17,429 nt of DNA from Ramicandelaber brevisporus (GCA_025201865.1 MU602921.1:2035-19463); one strand, 5' to 3'. Shown: positions 1 to 7,843, numbered from the stretch's first letter. Made by a program: numbers and translations. Notes: generated by a model not told the origin, from the letters alone.

Positions 1-263
1 CGTACAAGGGCTCTCGGCCACGTGTCTGCCTCGTGTAGATGCAACCGGTCTAACCTGGTCATCTGGTCGTGATTAGGGCGGTCGCCATTGCTCTCTGACT
101 GCGTATATCAACTCGGCCGTTATTGCGTATTATCCCCAGTCATACAAGTTAAGACTAATTTTACGTAAAACACGGAACAACCTTGAAACTATTGCAACCA
201 TATTGTGTATTTTCTGTATCATTTGGTTTAAAGTAAAGAAGTGTAGTGATTTTTTTTTTTAGA

Positions 264-566
264 TTAGCACTGAGCCTTGGTGACGGAACCCTTGTACTTG
301 GCACAGATTTTCTTGTGATCAAACTTGAACGACTCACATGCTGCCTCATGGAAAGACTCACCCATATACTTGTTGCCAGTAAACGAGTAAGTCATCCAGC
401 CTTGCTGGCCCAACTCTGTGCGGTATTTCACAGCATTTTCGTAGCTGAGCTTGGTGCAGAGACCATAGAATCCAGCCTTCTTGGCAAAGATCTCCATGGT
501 GTAGTACTCGGCAGAAGCGAGGGTTGCAGCAGTGGCAGCAAAGAGCAGAGCAGCTGAAATCTTCAT
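264..566 (-). CDS. Small secreted protein with four cysteines
   Basis: A 100-residue protein I do not recognise. Residues 1-19 form a typical signal peptide (basic start, hydrophobic alanine/leucine core, ASA before the predicted cut), leaving about 81 mature residues. The mature part is rich in aromatic and lysine residues and has four cysteines (C37, C77, C88, and C100 as the last residue), enough for two disulfides. I chose the ATG at 566 because it gives the signal peptide and has A at -3; in-frame sequence upstream is low-quality leader. A TATA-like element lies about 135 bp upstream. It diverges from the secreted-protein gene at 1542. Its start context matches that of the secreted cupredoxin gene at 8421 over 15 nt. 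Secretion is a strong inference; function is unknown. Confidence 0.75.
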   Translation of the reverse strand: MKISAALLFAATAATLASAEYYTMEIFAKKAGFYGLCTKLSYENAVKYRTELGQQGWMTYSFTGNKYMGESFHEAACESFKFDHKKICAKYKGSVTKAQC

Positions 567-699
567 TTGATTGGAGAGGCGCGAGAAGAGAGCTAATAAA
601 GAGGAAAGAAGAGAAAAATAAAAGATGAGGAAAGAGTGCAGTTTTTGTGAGGAATCGTGTGGTGATAATGGAGAGCGCCTGATCGACACCAGCCAGCAG

Positions 700-706
700 T
701 TTTATA
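700..706 (-). promoter_or_regulatory. TATA box of the small secreted protein gene at 566
   Basis: The minus strand reads TATAAAA here, 134-140 bp before the ATG at 566. The distance suits a fungal TATA promoter with a leader of roughly 60-100 nt. No transcription start is mapped. Confidence 0.5.
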
Positions 707-986
707 CCTTCCGATCAAGAGTAATATGATAATAGCACAACGTAATCGAAGGACGCGGCAGAAAGGGTATCCGCAAACCCGGGGTACCGCGTGACCTATA
801 AGAGACTTCTGATTTATGGCAGAATCGAAAAAAGTAACCCAGACCTTGTTCCATATGAGTACGTCATTCGTATTGCACATGAAGAATCATCCTGCCATTG
901 GCGCCGCAGCCGGCCCTTTCCCTCCAGTTACAATTAGATTTAAATATACATCGTGTCTTGGCGTCACCAAACTTCTCCAAACTGCT

Positions 987-1014
987 CCAATCACAGCCAA
1001 TCGGCCGATCGGCC
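987..1014. promoter_or_regulatory. Two CCAAT boxes next to a 12-bp palindrome
   Basis: CCAAT occurs at 987-991 and 997-1001, one helical turn apart, followed at once by the perfect palindrome GGCCGATCGGCC at 1003-1014. CCAAT is the known site of the fungal HAP/CBC complex. The palindrome is compatible with a dimeric factor, which is inference. It could serve either of the divergent secreted-protein genes. Confidence 0.35.
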
Positions 1015-1541
1015 TCTCAAAACGAGGCCTGGCGAAGATGCCGCGATAACCAACCTGACAGGTTGAGAAAAAACATTCACGGAGATAATCGACTCTATTT
1101 GCATCAATGATGTCATCAACTGAAATAGGTACACATTTAAAAGCTTCATGTTTAATTGATTTGCTGCTCACATCCAATATTCTATGATGGAAGTTCTTTC
1201 ATATTAAGTTTGGATCGCTGCTCTGCTGTCATTTGAGACCGCGATGTTTGTCAATCTCTACTCATTAATATACATACAATTTTAGAACGATAGTGTGCCA
1301 CCAAACTTTGTGACACTGCCAGTTAATTTTCTTTGTACAAGAGCCAGCGTTATTGAAATGCCAGTACCTTTTTTGTTGTTAACCCATTACTCCACGCGGT
1401 ATACACAATGTTGCACTGAACAACAGTTCATCCCACGCCAAGACTTTACACACTGTTCATGACTCTTATAACATTGCGCACAGAGTACACAGAGGGCAAT
1501 GCTTCATTTCACCCTAATATCCACATAGACGCTATATTCAC

Positions 1542-1757
1542 ATGAGACTTGCTTCGCTTGCTGTCCTTCTTGTCCCGGTTGCTTCAACTGCGAGTGCAAT
1601 TAAAGATGAAGACCCGTTCTGCTTGCTAAACTGCAAGATGACGTACAAAGCCTGCATTAATGTCAAAAGAGATGCGCTCCTTTGCAGCCAGGAATGCACT
1701 GATTGCCAGCTCGTCTGTGGCAGCTGGCTGCCTCCTACTGAATGCCGCAGCAATTAA
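1542..1757 (+). CDS. Small secreted protein with eight cysteines
   Basis: A 71-residue protein with a signal peptide (residues 1-19, ending STASA) and a 52-residue mature part holding eight cysteines at 27, 31, 38, 48, 52, 55, 59 and 68. The spacing includes two CX3C motifs (27/31 and 48/52) separated by 16 residues. Known disulfide-stabilised helical hairpins use this pattern, but the four extra cysteines do not fit that family exactly and I recognise no named family. Size, export signal and cysteine density fit fungal effector-like or defence-type secreted proteins, which is inference only. The ATG at 1542 is the first in frame and gives the signal peptide directly. The gene converges with the sirtuin gene, whose end lies 78 bp away across a T-rich spacer. 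Confidence 0.75.
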   Translation: MRLASLAVLLVPVASTASAIKDEDPFCLLNCKMTYKACINVKRDALLCSQECTDCQLVCGSWLPPTECRSN

Positions 1758-1835
1758 ACGTAGCATAAACACACTTTTTATTGATTAAATTGTTTTTTTT
1801 TTTACTAATTTTTCATTGCTTAGGATTATGTTTGA

Positions 1836-3890
1836 TTAAGAGTCGATAGTGTAACGGAAGTGTCTTTCTGAGTAGAACACCTTCTTGCGTGGTTTCTGTG
1901 GCGACGAAGCTGGATTCTCTTCGACAGGCAGCGATGGAGGCGGATCATTGTTGAACTTGATCTTCTCATAAAGTGTGGCATACTCAACAGAGGAAGCGTT
2001 GCCACCAGGGATGCTTGCATGTTCCAGCTCCCAGCCACACTTCTTTGCCAAATACGCAGTGACATCGTCAGACTTTCCAAGCATTTGAATATCAAACTGA
2101 GTAGTCTTGATTGGCTCCATGTTGATCATAACAAGTGGGACAGTGTGTGGAACGAATGATGCCATTTCGCTGACAGGCGCAACAGTTAGGCTAGACCCGA
2201 TAACAATGATGAGATCGGCTTTACTTGCATCGACTGGCCAGCTCTCGTAAAAAACGTCGGGCAGATCCTCGCCAAAGAAGGTGATGTCAGGCTTCATTGG
2301 GAATGAGTTGTGTGGTCCTGGGCGAGAATCAGTATAATCGATTGATTCCTCATTAGTTGAAGCAGCAACTTCAGTGGTGGTGGCAGCGATAGCAGTGGTA
2401 GCCGTAGCTGTAGCTGTAGTAGTAGTAGTAGTAGTAGTAGTAGCTGTTGAATCATTCTGTACTGTTACTGTTACTGTTTCTGTCGCTGTTACCGTTGAAG
2501 TTGGCTGTGGAGTGCTATTACTGCTGGTATTTTCACTTGATGAATCTCCGTTTTGCAGCTGCTGTCTTGCAGCCAGTCGTCTACTCTTTCTAATTTGACC
2601 ACCTGGTACACCACTACCACCACCACCATTAGCCAATGCCAACGACAATGACAGAGCTCGCTTCTTTCTCTTTATCGCTTCAGCCGAGCCACTTCCACCT
2701 TTAGTTTTGACCCAATTTTCAGCGCATTTATGGCAATAAGCAACGGTTTGATTCTGAATATCCTCGAATATCTCCTTTCCATTAACTGCATATTTACATT
2801 TGATGCATCTGGCTGTAGCAAATGATCCATGGCAAAATATAACATTTTCAATACCTGCTGACTTTTCCAATGTATCAATATTCTGAGTATAGTTGCGCAA
2901 TAATTTACCTTTTTGTTCCAATAGTCTGATGAATTGGTGAGTGGGAGATGGAATGTGGCCAGCTGGATAAATATTGCGGGCAAACGAATAGAATATTTCA
3001 GGCGTTTCTCTAAATATGTTAATGTCAAACATTTCCTGTGGATCACTCAGATTATACTTGTCTAAAACACCACTAACGTAGATGCCGCGTGCCGATCTAA
3101 AGTCGGGAATTCCGCAGGATACAGATATGCCTGCACCAGTGATAACCACAATGTTAGATGAGCGAGATATTAACTCGGCGAGATGATCAGGAGTAGTGAG
3201 CGATTCCAGCAGCGGTCTATTGCGCATCAAATGGCGTCTAATTACACGTCTTGCCTGAATCATCATGACTTGATCAAAATCGGATGAAGCAAATCTGGCT
3301 GGGATTGGAGTGGGTTTGCCTTCGAGAGCTGCAAGTGGATCAGAGAAGGTGGCCAATAGTTTCCAGGCTGGCGTTTGTAATGTCGACTGTTCATTAAGAA
3401 ATACACTCAGTCCAACCTGCCCTGCTCTTGCAATCAGCTGTTTGGCTTCATCAGCATCTATGGTGAGCAAATCTGCCATATCGGCTGCCAAGGCTGCTGC
3501 ATCTTCTTCATCATTATCTTTATCTCTATCATTGCCATCGACATTTCGAGAGTGATTTCCATGTAAGCTAATGTATTCAGTGCCACTGGCTACACTATCA
3601 CACTCACTGTCACTTCCAAATTCATCTGAATCATCGCTAAACTCTTCAAGTAACAAGTCATCATCATCACTATCCTCGTCGTCATCGTCATCGTCGTCTT
3701 CAAAATCTCTACCATACGAGCTCGCATTGTTGTTACTGGTGTTACCATGAATAGTCTGTTGTTGCTGTTGTTGCTGCTGTTGCTGTTGTTGTTGCTGCTG
3801 GTTGAGATCACTCTTGTCAACCTCTGCTGTGGCTGTCGTAGATAATGATTGCTGCTCTACACCAACAACAGGATCTTGTTCCGTCGTCAT
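1836..3890 (-). CDS. SIR2: Sir2-class NAD-dependent protein deacetylase (sirtuin)
   Basis: A 684-residue sirtuin, expected to remove acetyl groups from histone lysines using NAD in the nucleus. The N-terminal 200 residues are disordered: 15 glutamines (31-45), an acidic run (64-78 and beyond), then a helical segment. The catalytic core starts near 240: NAD-binding GAGIS (252-256), GIPDFRS (260-266), TQNID (335-339), catalytic HGS (His354), zinc cysteines C362, C365, C386 and C389, then MKPDITFFGE (532-541) and GSSLTVAPV (565-573). Core sequence and the CGW ending match the Sir2/Hst1/SIRT1 class better than other sirtuins. Oddity: about 140 residues lie between the last zinc cysteine and MKPD, against roughly 10 in human SIRT1 and 40 in yeast Sir2; they include a basic KRKKR stretch and a threonine run. 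All core motifs are in one frame, so no intron is needed. ATG at 3890 is the first of the frame. Confidence 0.93.
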   Translation of the reverse strand: MTTEQDPVVGVEQQSLSTTATAEVDKSDLNQQQQQQQQQQQQQQQTIHGNTSNNNASSYGRDFEDDDDDDDEDSDDDDLLLEEFSDDSDEFGSDSECDSVASGTEYISLHGNHSRNVDGNDRDKDNDEEDAAALAADMADLLTIDADEAKQLIARAGQVGLSVFLNEQSTLQTPAWKLLATFSDPLAALEGKPTPIPARFASSDFDQVMMIQARRVIRRHLMRNRPLLESLTTPDHLAELISRSSNIVVITGAGISVSCGIPDFRSARGIYVSGVLDKYNLSDPQEMFDINIFRETPEIFYSFARNIYPAGHIPSPTHQFIRLLEQKGKLLRNYTQNIDTLEKSAGIENVIFCHGSFATARCIKCKYAVNGKEIFEDIQNQTVAYCHKCAENWVKTKGGSGSAEAIKRKKRALSLSLALANGGGGSGVPGGQIRKSRRLAARQQLQNGDSSSENTSSNSTPQPTSTVTATETVTVTVQNDSTATTTTTTTTTATATATTAIAATTTEVAASTNEESIDYTDSRPGPHNSFPMKPDITFFGEDLPDVFYESWPVDASKADLIIVIGSSLTVAPVSEMASFVPHTVPLVMINMEPIKTTQFDIQMLGKSDDVTAYLAKKCGWELEHASIPGGNASSVEYATLYEKIKFNNDPPPSLPVEENPASSPQKPRKKVFYSERHFRYTIDS
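2416..2442 (-). repeat. Triplet repeat coding a threonine run in the sirtuin
   Basis: Plus-strand GTA units (ACT on the coding strand) encode the threonine run near residues 484-492, inside the large insertion in the sirtuin zinc module. It lies where length could vary without breaking the fold. Confidence 0.75.
3756..3800 (-). repeat. Mixed CAA/CAG tract coding 15 glutamines
   Basis: The coding strand mixes CAA and CAG and encodes glutamines 31-45 of the sirtuin. Codon mixing suggests protein-level tolerance or selection rather than simple recent slippage, though slippage remains possible. Confidence 0.85.
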
Positions 3891-3960
3891 TGTTAACTTC
3901 TCGCTGCAGATCTAGCTGACGAAGAGGGATTTTCTTCTATGATAGTATTTTGTTTTTCGA

Positions 3961-3993
3961 GAGTGAGAGAGTGAGAGTGAGAGAGCGAGTGAC
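3961..3993. repeat. GAGTGA-type tract, left arm of an inverted pair
   Basis: Purine-rich GAGTGA/GAGA units lie 70 bp upstream of the sirtuin ATG, in its likely leader or core promoter. Their reverse complement recurs at 4237-4264; the longest shared run is about 16 nt. Confidence 0.7.
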
Positions 3994-4080
3994 AATACTG
4001 AGCAAGTAATTATGTGCAAGCACTCTCACGTGTGCGCACGATACAAACTCTCAACTCTCAGGGGTCACTCAATGAATTGA

Positions 4081-4132
4081 AATGGAATGGAATGGAATGG
4101 TGGATATATGGATGAATGGATGAATGGATGAG
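4081..4132. repeat. AATGG and GGATGAAT microsatellite
   Basis: Four AATGG pentamers are followed by three related GGATGAAT-like units. The sequence shows plain slippage-type repetition. No function is visible beyond its position in the spacer. Confidence 0.75.
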
Positions 4133-4236
4133 TTAGGTAAACAAAAAAGGGTTAAAGGTTGTATTTGAAGATGATTGTATTGGTTAGTAATGTGTGAGGG
4201 TGGCGCTTAAATGCTGCCGTTAGTTGTATATGTCTT

Positions 4237-4264
4237 CTCTCACTCTCACTCTCACTCTCACTCG
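4237..4264. repeat. CTCACT-type tract, right arm of an inverted pair
   Basis: CTCACT units start 25 bp beyond the hydroxylase stop codon and so probably lie in its 3' untranslated region, where the RNA would read AGUGAG repeats. They are the reverse complement of the tract at 3961-3993. Confidence 0.7.
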
Positions 4265-4288
4265 CACATTGACAATTCAATCAGCTGC

Positions 4289-5203
4289 TTACTCTTTCTT
4301 GTTGTCGGCAGCATGCTCAAGAGCTTCATGAGCATCCGTCTCGATATCCTTCTTTCCGTTGATGTACTTGAGGAAGTTGGTGTTTGTTCCATGCAGCGAG
4401 TCCAGAACACCAAGAACGCCATAGCAGTTGTTAAACTTCATGTGATGGAAATCGTGCGCCTCATTGCTAGAGATGCCTGGGAAGTTGAATCCGCAGTGGC
4501 TGGTAACTGCATTAAAGATGGCCAGTGACATCCACAGCCAAAACACCACAACGTGAGTGCGGCACAGAGCTGGCCCAATAAACACTGGCAGCAGGTTACT
4601 AATCAAATGCTCAAACCAGTGGGCATAAATGGCCGCAATGCCAACAGGCGCTGTGAACTCGTGATGCTTCTTGTGGATGTGCTTGTACAGCAGCTTGTGA
4701 TGTAACAGACGGTGGCCATAGTAAAACATAAGCTCCTCGACAATGAGAATGACTGCAAACTGCTTGAGGACATCGAAGCTGCTTGGGAGCTCGTCGCTGG
4801 TGCTCATTCCAAACATTGTGCTGTTCTTTGTCAGATGGTACATGAGCCAACCCACTGGAATGTTGACAAACAGCTGGTTTCCAATAACGTTCTTTGCGGC
4901 TTTAATGTGCCATTTCAACTCTGGAACCTTTTCTGGCTGAGTCTTGTACTTCCACAAAAACTGCGGCTTCTGAGTCAAGTCGAGACCAGTCAGCGCAAGC
5001 GAGTAGACCCAATACACAGTTGTGCTGATAATCATGCTGATCCAGACCACAATGAATTCATCAGAGTACGAGCGCTTAATGTTGAGCCACCACTGCCGGC
5101 CAAACTCGGAGGAGAGCAGGTAGTGAACGCCGCTAAAGTACACATAGTACAGCGCATTGTCATGCAGCGACAGCGTCGAGAGCAAATACTTGACAACCGC
5201 CAT
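4289..5203 (-). CDS. FAXDC2-like sterol/fatty-acid hydroxylase, di-iron membrane enzyme
   Basis: A 304-residue member of the fatty acid hydroxylase superfamily, integral to the ER membrane, using a histidine-bound di-iron centre and oxygen. The histidine boxes are HRLLHH (164-169), HKKHH (177-181) and HDFHH (250-254), with extra histidines at 195 and 199. Hydrophobic segments lie near 48-72, 108-124, 147-163 and 200-235. The stretch after the last box ([15 protein letters not shown], 258-272) is typical of animal FAXDC2 and unlike Erg25, so I place it near FAXDC2, a relative of sterol C4-methyl oxidase; the substrate is probably a sterol but this is inference. The ATG at 5203 is the first in frame with a strong context (A at -3, G at +4); in-frame codons upstream are an Asn/Asp/Ser-rich leader without ATG. 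Next upstream on the same strand is EBP, another sterol enzyme. Confidence 0.88.
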   Translation of the reverse strand: MAVVKYLLSTLSLHDNALYYVYFSGVHYLLSSEFGRQWWLNIKRSYSDEFIVVWISMIISTTVYWVYSLALTGLDLTQKPQFLWKYKTQPEKVPELKWHIKAAKNVIGNQLFVNIPVGWLMYHLTKNSTMFGMSTSDELPSSFDVLKQFAVILIVEELMFYYGHRLLHHKLLYKHIHKKHHEFTAPVGIAAIYAHWFEHLISNLLPVFIGPALCRTHVVVFWLWMSLAIFNAVTSHCGFNFPGISSNEAHDFHHMKFNNCYGVLGVLDSLHGTNTNFLKYINGKKDIETDAHEALEHAADNKKE

Positions 5204-5865
5204 TTCTCGAGAGCCACTGGAGTTGCTGTTGTTGTTGTCGTCGTCAAGTGCAAGCCAAAGTGTCTGGTAAAGTCCGAGTGTGCTTATGCTCGTGTATGTG
5301 CGTTTGTGTATGTGTGCGAACAGGTCAGGTGTTTGATAAAAAGGGCAGGTGGACGCAACGAAGGACTGTGGTGAAAGGGTTGAAAAAAGGGAGTTGGCTG
5401 CGGGGTGAGGAGTGAACGAACGAACGAGTGGTATAAAAGGAACGCCGTTGCTGCCGACAGGGAACAACTTGGCTCACGCGGATCGAATTTCTCGCGGCTG
5501 CATCTGTGTTACACATGACTGCATCCGACCAATGGCTGACACGCGGTATTCTCGGTTGTGAAAATTCTTGTGAACAACTTTTCAACATTCGGAGGGCAGT
5601 CCAAATCACTGATGAACATAAAGAGGTGTGCCGAAGGGCAAGGTGCCAACTGGTTGCCACATCGTAGAGCTCTACGTGTCAAGCAATACCAAGTCACGCC
5701 AATATCGGCCATCACGGTAACAACTGTACTTGAAACTGAAATTGAAATTAAAAGAGGAGAAGAAGAGGAAAAGAAATAAGTAAAAATGAGGAAGAAGCTG
5801 TAGTCATTTCACTCAGTTTAAACGGAGAGCGAAAGTATTTCTCTCAATTGCATCGGATGTGCCTA
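5204..5865. other. Intergenic region: hydroxylase promoter and EBP 3' end
   Basis: A 662-bp spacer. Just before the hydroxylase ATG the coding strand has a GAC/AAC/AAC-type leader (about 5215-5250). A TATAAAAG motif lies at 5432-5438 but in plus orientation, 230 bp upstream of the hydroxylase start. The only plus-strand frame downstream of it (5558-5779) starts with GTG and has no family features, so I do not call it. A purine-rich stretch (5740-5795) lies beside the EBP end. Confidence 0.5.
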
Positions 5866-6543
5866 CTAGGATGATTTCTTTGCTATTTGTTCTCGGTGAC
5901 GTGCTGCCATTCCGTTGGTGATTTGGCGGCAGCTCTGGTACAGCAAGATGCTTGGAACAATGATCCAGATGACATTGAAGAAGACAAAATAGAACCAAAA
6001 GTAGTACGGATGCGGATCGGAGTGTGGTGAGCCTTCCAGAATTGTAGTCGCAAAGTACAGGACATCGCTGTAGAGATGCAAAACGCACACAATCAGCTGG
6101 TACAAATGACGTCTTGGTGAATCAGCCGCTATGCCATGCGCAGTCAAATAACAAAGAGGACCAACAACCGTGACAGTGATCAACTCAATGGTCCACAAAA
6201 GCGTGTCGGAGGAGAGGTAGCGAGAATCGGAGATGGCGTACTCCTTCCAAACTTGTCCCAGGATGAAGCCATCACCTGCGAGAGTCCGGTGGCTGGCAAT
6301 AAAGTAGCTTTCCAAGCCCAAGTGGAGAGTGCCAGACAGCACAAACCAGCAAAATGCGAGTCGCTCTGCTAGTGACAAGGCTGGACGGCGTTTGTGCAGC
6401 AAGAACGAGCCGCCTGCAAGGAGAGCTGTCAGTGGCACAGCAAGAGTCGCAAAGATGGCCGCCAGAGAGGCAGTATTCGGCACGTAGTGAGGCAAACTCA
6501 AGCTACGTGGGTAATACGGATGGTATGCCACATTAGTGTCCAT
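5866..6543 (-). CDS. EBP: EBP-type sterol delta8-delta7 isomerase
   Basis: A 225-residue emopamil-binding-protein (EXPERA) family enzyme that moves the sterol ring double bond from C8 to C7 in the ER. Membrane segments lie near 26-48, 61-80, 116-136, 149-168 and 181-203. Family residues are present: H74 and E78 (matching human H76 and E80), the WKEYA..DSRY stretch (99-109), E120 within the third helix, and the YYFWFYFVFFN..W segment (180-193). The C terminus ends KKSS, a dilysine (KKXX) ER-retrieval signal. Length is close to human EBP (230). The ATG at 6543 is chosen because upstream in-frame codons give only a valine run from repetitive leader. In Ascomycota this step is normally done by the unrelated Erg2, so the EBP type is notable. 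It diverges from NAP1. Confidence 0.92.
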   Translation of the reverse strand: MDTNVAYHPYYPRSLSLPHYVPNTASLAAIFATLAVPLTALLAGGSFLLHKRRPALSLAERLAFCWFVLSGTLHLGLESYFIASHRTLAGDGFILGQVWKEYAISDSRYLSSDTLLWTIELITVTVVGPLCYLTAHGIAADSPRRHLYQLIVCVLHLYSDVLYFATTILEGSPHSDPHPYYFWFYFVFFNVIWIIVPSILLYQSCRQITNGMAARHREQIAKKSS

Positions 6544-6815
6544 TGAAACGATTGGGGAGTGAGAGAGAACAAGGAAGCTTACGAGGCTGTGTTTTTGTTT
6601 TTGTTTTTTAAAAGGACCTCGTGCAAATTTTTCGATGTTTGTTGACGGATGGATGGATAGAAAGCGCAGAAAGCGAGGCTCTTGTCTTCTCTCGCGCGCA
6701 ACTTTTTGCAGAACACGCAACCTCCAGTTCTTAATCACAACTACAACTACAACAACCACTACCACTATCTCCATTATCTCCACTACCACCTCCAAGCACT
6801 CAGTAAGAAAAAAGC
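6544..6815. promoter_or_regulatory. Shared divergent promoter of EBP and NAP1
   Basis: 272 bp separate the two start codons. On the EBP side the coding strand has a TTTTAAAA run followed by AAAAAC repeats (about 6593-6615). On the NAP1 side 6734-6790 is an ACTACA/ACCACT-rich, nearly G-free leader running to the ATG. I see no canonical TATA box for NAP1. Confidence 0.6.
6734..6790 (+). repeat. A/C-rich short-period leader of NAP1
   Basis: ACAACTACAACTACAACAAC-type units followed by CCACTACC/CTCCATTAT units, almost free of G, directly precede the NAP1 start. Such a leader should be unstructured, which suits a highly expressed gene (inference). Confidence 0.65.
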
Positions 6816-7843
6816 ATGGCTGACATCGAAGAGACTATTGAACTCGCCCCAGAGGTTCTCCGCAGAGTGATTGCCCTCAAGAGCCTGCAGCGCGAGCAGC
6901 ACACTGTCGAGGCCGAGCTCCACAAGGAGACTCTTGCCCTCGAGCTCAAGTACGCCAAGCTGTACGCCCCGATCCAGGCCAAGATCAACGCCATCATCAA
7001 CGGCGAGCGCGAGCCAACCACCGAGGAGGTCACCGCTGGCACCGCTGCCCACTCCGAGGACCTCGAGGAGGACGAGGAGCCATACAAGGACAACGGCGAG
7101 GTGTCGGCCGAGAACATCAAGGGTATCCCAGACTTTTGGCTCACCGTCCTTACCAGCCACCCACTGCTCGAGAACCTGATTCAGGAGCAGGACGACGATG
7201 CCCTCAAGAGCCTGCGCAACATTGAGGTTGAGGAGGTTGAGGGCAAGACCTCGTTCAAGCTCATCTTCACCTTTGCCTCAAACGAGTTCTTTGAGAACGA
7301 GAAGCTCACCAAGACCATCAACTACAAGCCCGACCCGAACGGTGGCTTCCTGACCATCGACTCTACTGACGGCACCGTCGTCAACTGGAAGGAGGGCAAG
7401 AACCTGACCGTCAAGACCGAGACCCGGAAGCAGACTTCCTGACCATCGACTCTACTGACGGCACCGTCGTCAACTGGAAGGAGGGCAAGAACCTGACCGT
7501 CAAGACCGAGACCCGGAAGCAGCGCCACCGCACCACCAACCAGGTCCGCACCATCGTCAAGACTGTTCCAGCCGACTCTTTCTTCAACTTCTTCCGCACC
7601 ATCGAGCCTGTTGCTGAGGACGACGAGTCCGAGGAGGCCGAGACCAACCTCAACAACCTGCTTGAGGATGACGAGGTTGCCGATGTCATCAAGGACCGCG
7701 TTGTTCCACACGCTGTCGACTGGTTCACCGGCAAGGCCCTCGAGTACGACATTGACGATAACTTTGATGATGAGGATGATGGTGACTACGATGACGACGA
7801 GGAGGAGGATGATGAGGATGAGGATGACGATGATCTCGAGTAA
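6816..7843 (+). CDS. NAP1: Nucleosome assembly protein NAP1, interrupted by a tandem duplication
   Basis: NAP1 is an acidic histone chaperone for H2A-H2B that moves between cytoplasm and nucleus. Visible parts: the long N-terminal dimerisation helix (about 10-62), IPDFWLTVL (104-112), the NEFFEN segment (156-161), then, in another frame after the repeat, the TTNQVRTI and ADSFFNFF stretches, AVDWFTG, and an acidic D/E tail ending at the TAA at 7841-7843. Read straight from ATG 6816 the protein stops after 208 residues (TGA 7440-7442), because 88 bp (7346-7433) are repeated exactly at 7435-7522, an 89-bp offset that shifts frame. Without one copy the protein is 312 residues, normal for a compact fungal NAP1. 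A GT at 7342 with an AG at 7430 or 7433 would remove 89 or 92 nt and restore frame. An assembly error, recent mutation or unusual intron are all possible. Confidence 0.9.
7346..7522 (+). repeat. Exact 88-bp tandem direct duplication inside NAP1
   Basis: 7346-7433 and 7435-7522 are identical over 88 bp, separated by one extra A at 7434. The flanks differ (G before copy 1; CGCCACC after copy 2). The period of 89 is not a multiple of three and causes the frameshift. Identity without any difference means the event is very recent or artefactual. Confidence 0.95.

Larger units (their letters stand above)
567..1541. other. Divergent intergenic region between two secreted-protein genes
   Basis: This 975-bp spacer separates the start of the gene at 566 (-) from the start at 1542 (+) and should hold both promoters. 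I see a TATA-like box for the left gene near 700-706, a pair of CCAAT boxes at 987-991 and 997-1001, a 12-bp palindrome at 1003-1014, and a weak TATA-like GTATAC near 1399-1404, about 140 bp before the right-hand ATG. Short open frames here lack plausible ATG contexts or family features. I see no RNA gene. Confidence 0.6.
3891..4288. other. Sirtuin promoter region with short tandem repeats
   Basis: This 398-bp spacer holds the upstream region of the sirtuin and the 3' end of the hydroxylase transcript. It is repeat-rich: a GAGTGA-type tract at 3961-3993, AATGG pentamers (4081-4100) merging into GGATGAAT-type units to about 4132, and a CTCACT-type tract at 4237-4264 that is the reverse complement of the first. 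An E-box CACGTG sits at 4027-4032. I see no clear TATA box and no gene. Confidence 0.6.

Noticed and set aside
887-1177. Minus-strand frame of 96 codons in the secreted-protein spacer
   Set aside because: Its first codon is TTG on that strand, it has no strong ATG context, and the composition is not protein-like.
2374-2598. Valine-rich plus-strand frame
   Set aside because: It is the antisense of the threonine repeat in the sirtuin insertion.
4712-5374. Long plus-strand open frame of 220 codons
   Set aside because: It lies antisense to the hydroxylase gene, whose histidine boxes prove the minus-strand frame, and shows no family features.
5204-5467. 88-residue N-terminal extension of the hydroxylase
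   Set aside because: No ATG exists in it; it starts at TTG and reads through leader repeats. The ATG at 5203 fits family length.
5558-5779. Possible small plus-strand gene downstream of a TATAAAAG motif
   Set aside because: The frame opens with GTG, not ATG, and the product is charged low-complexity sequence with no signal peptide or domain.
6544-6795. 84-residue N-terminal extension of EBP with a valine run
   Set aside because: It is the antisense of the NAP1 leader repeat, and family length fits the ATG at 6543.
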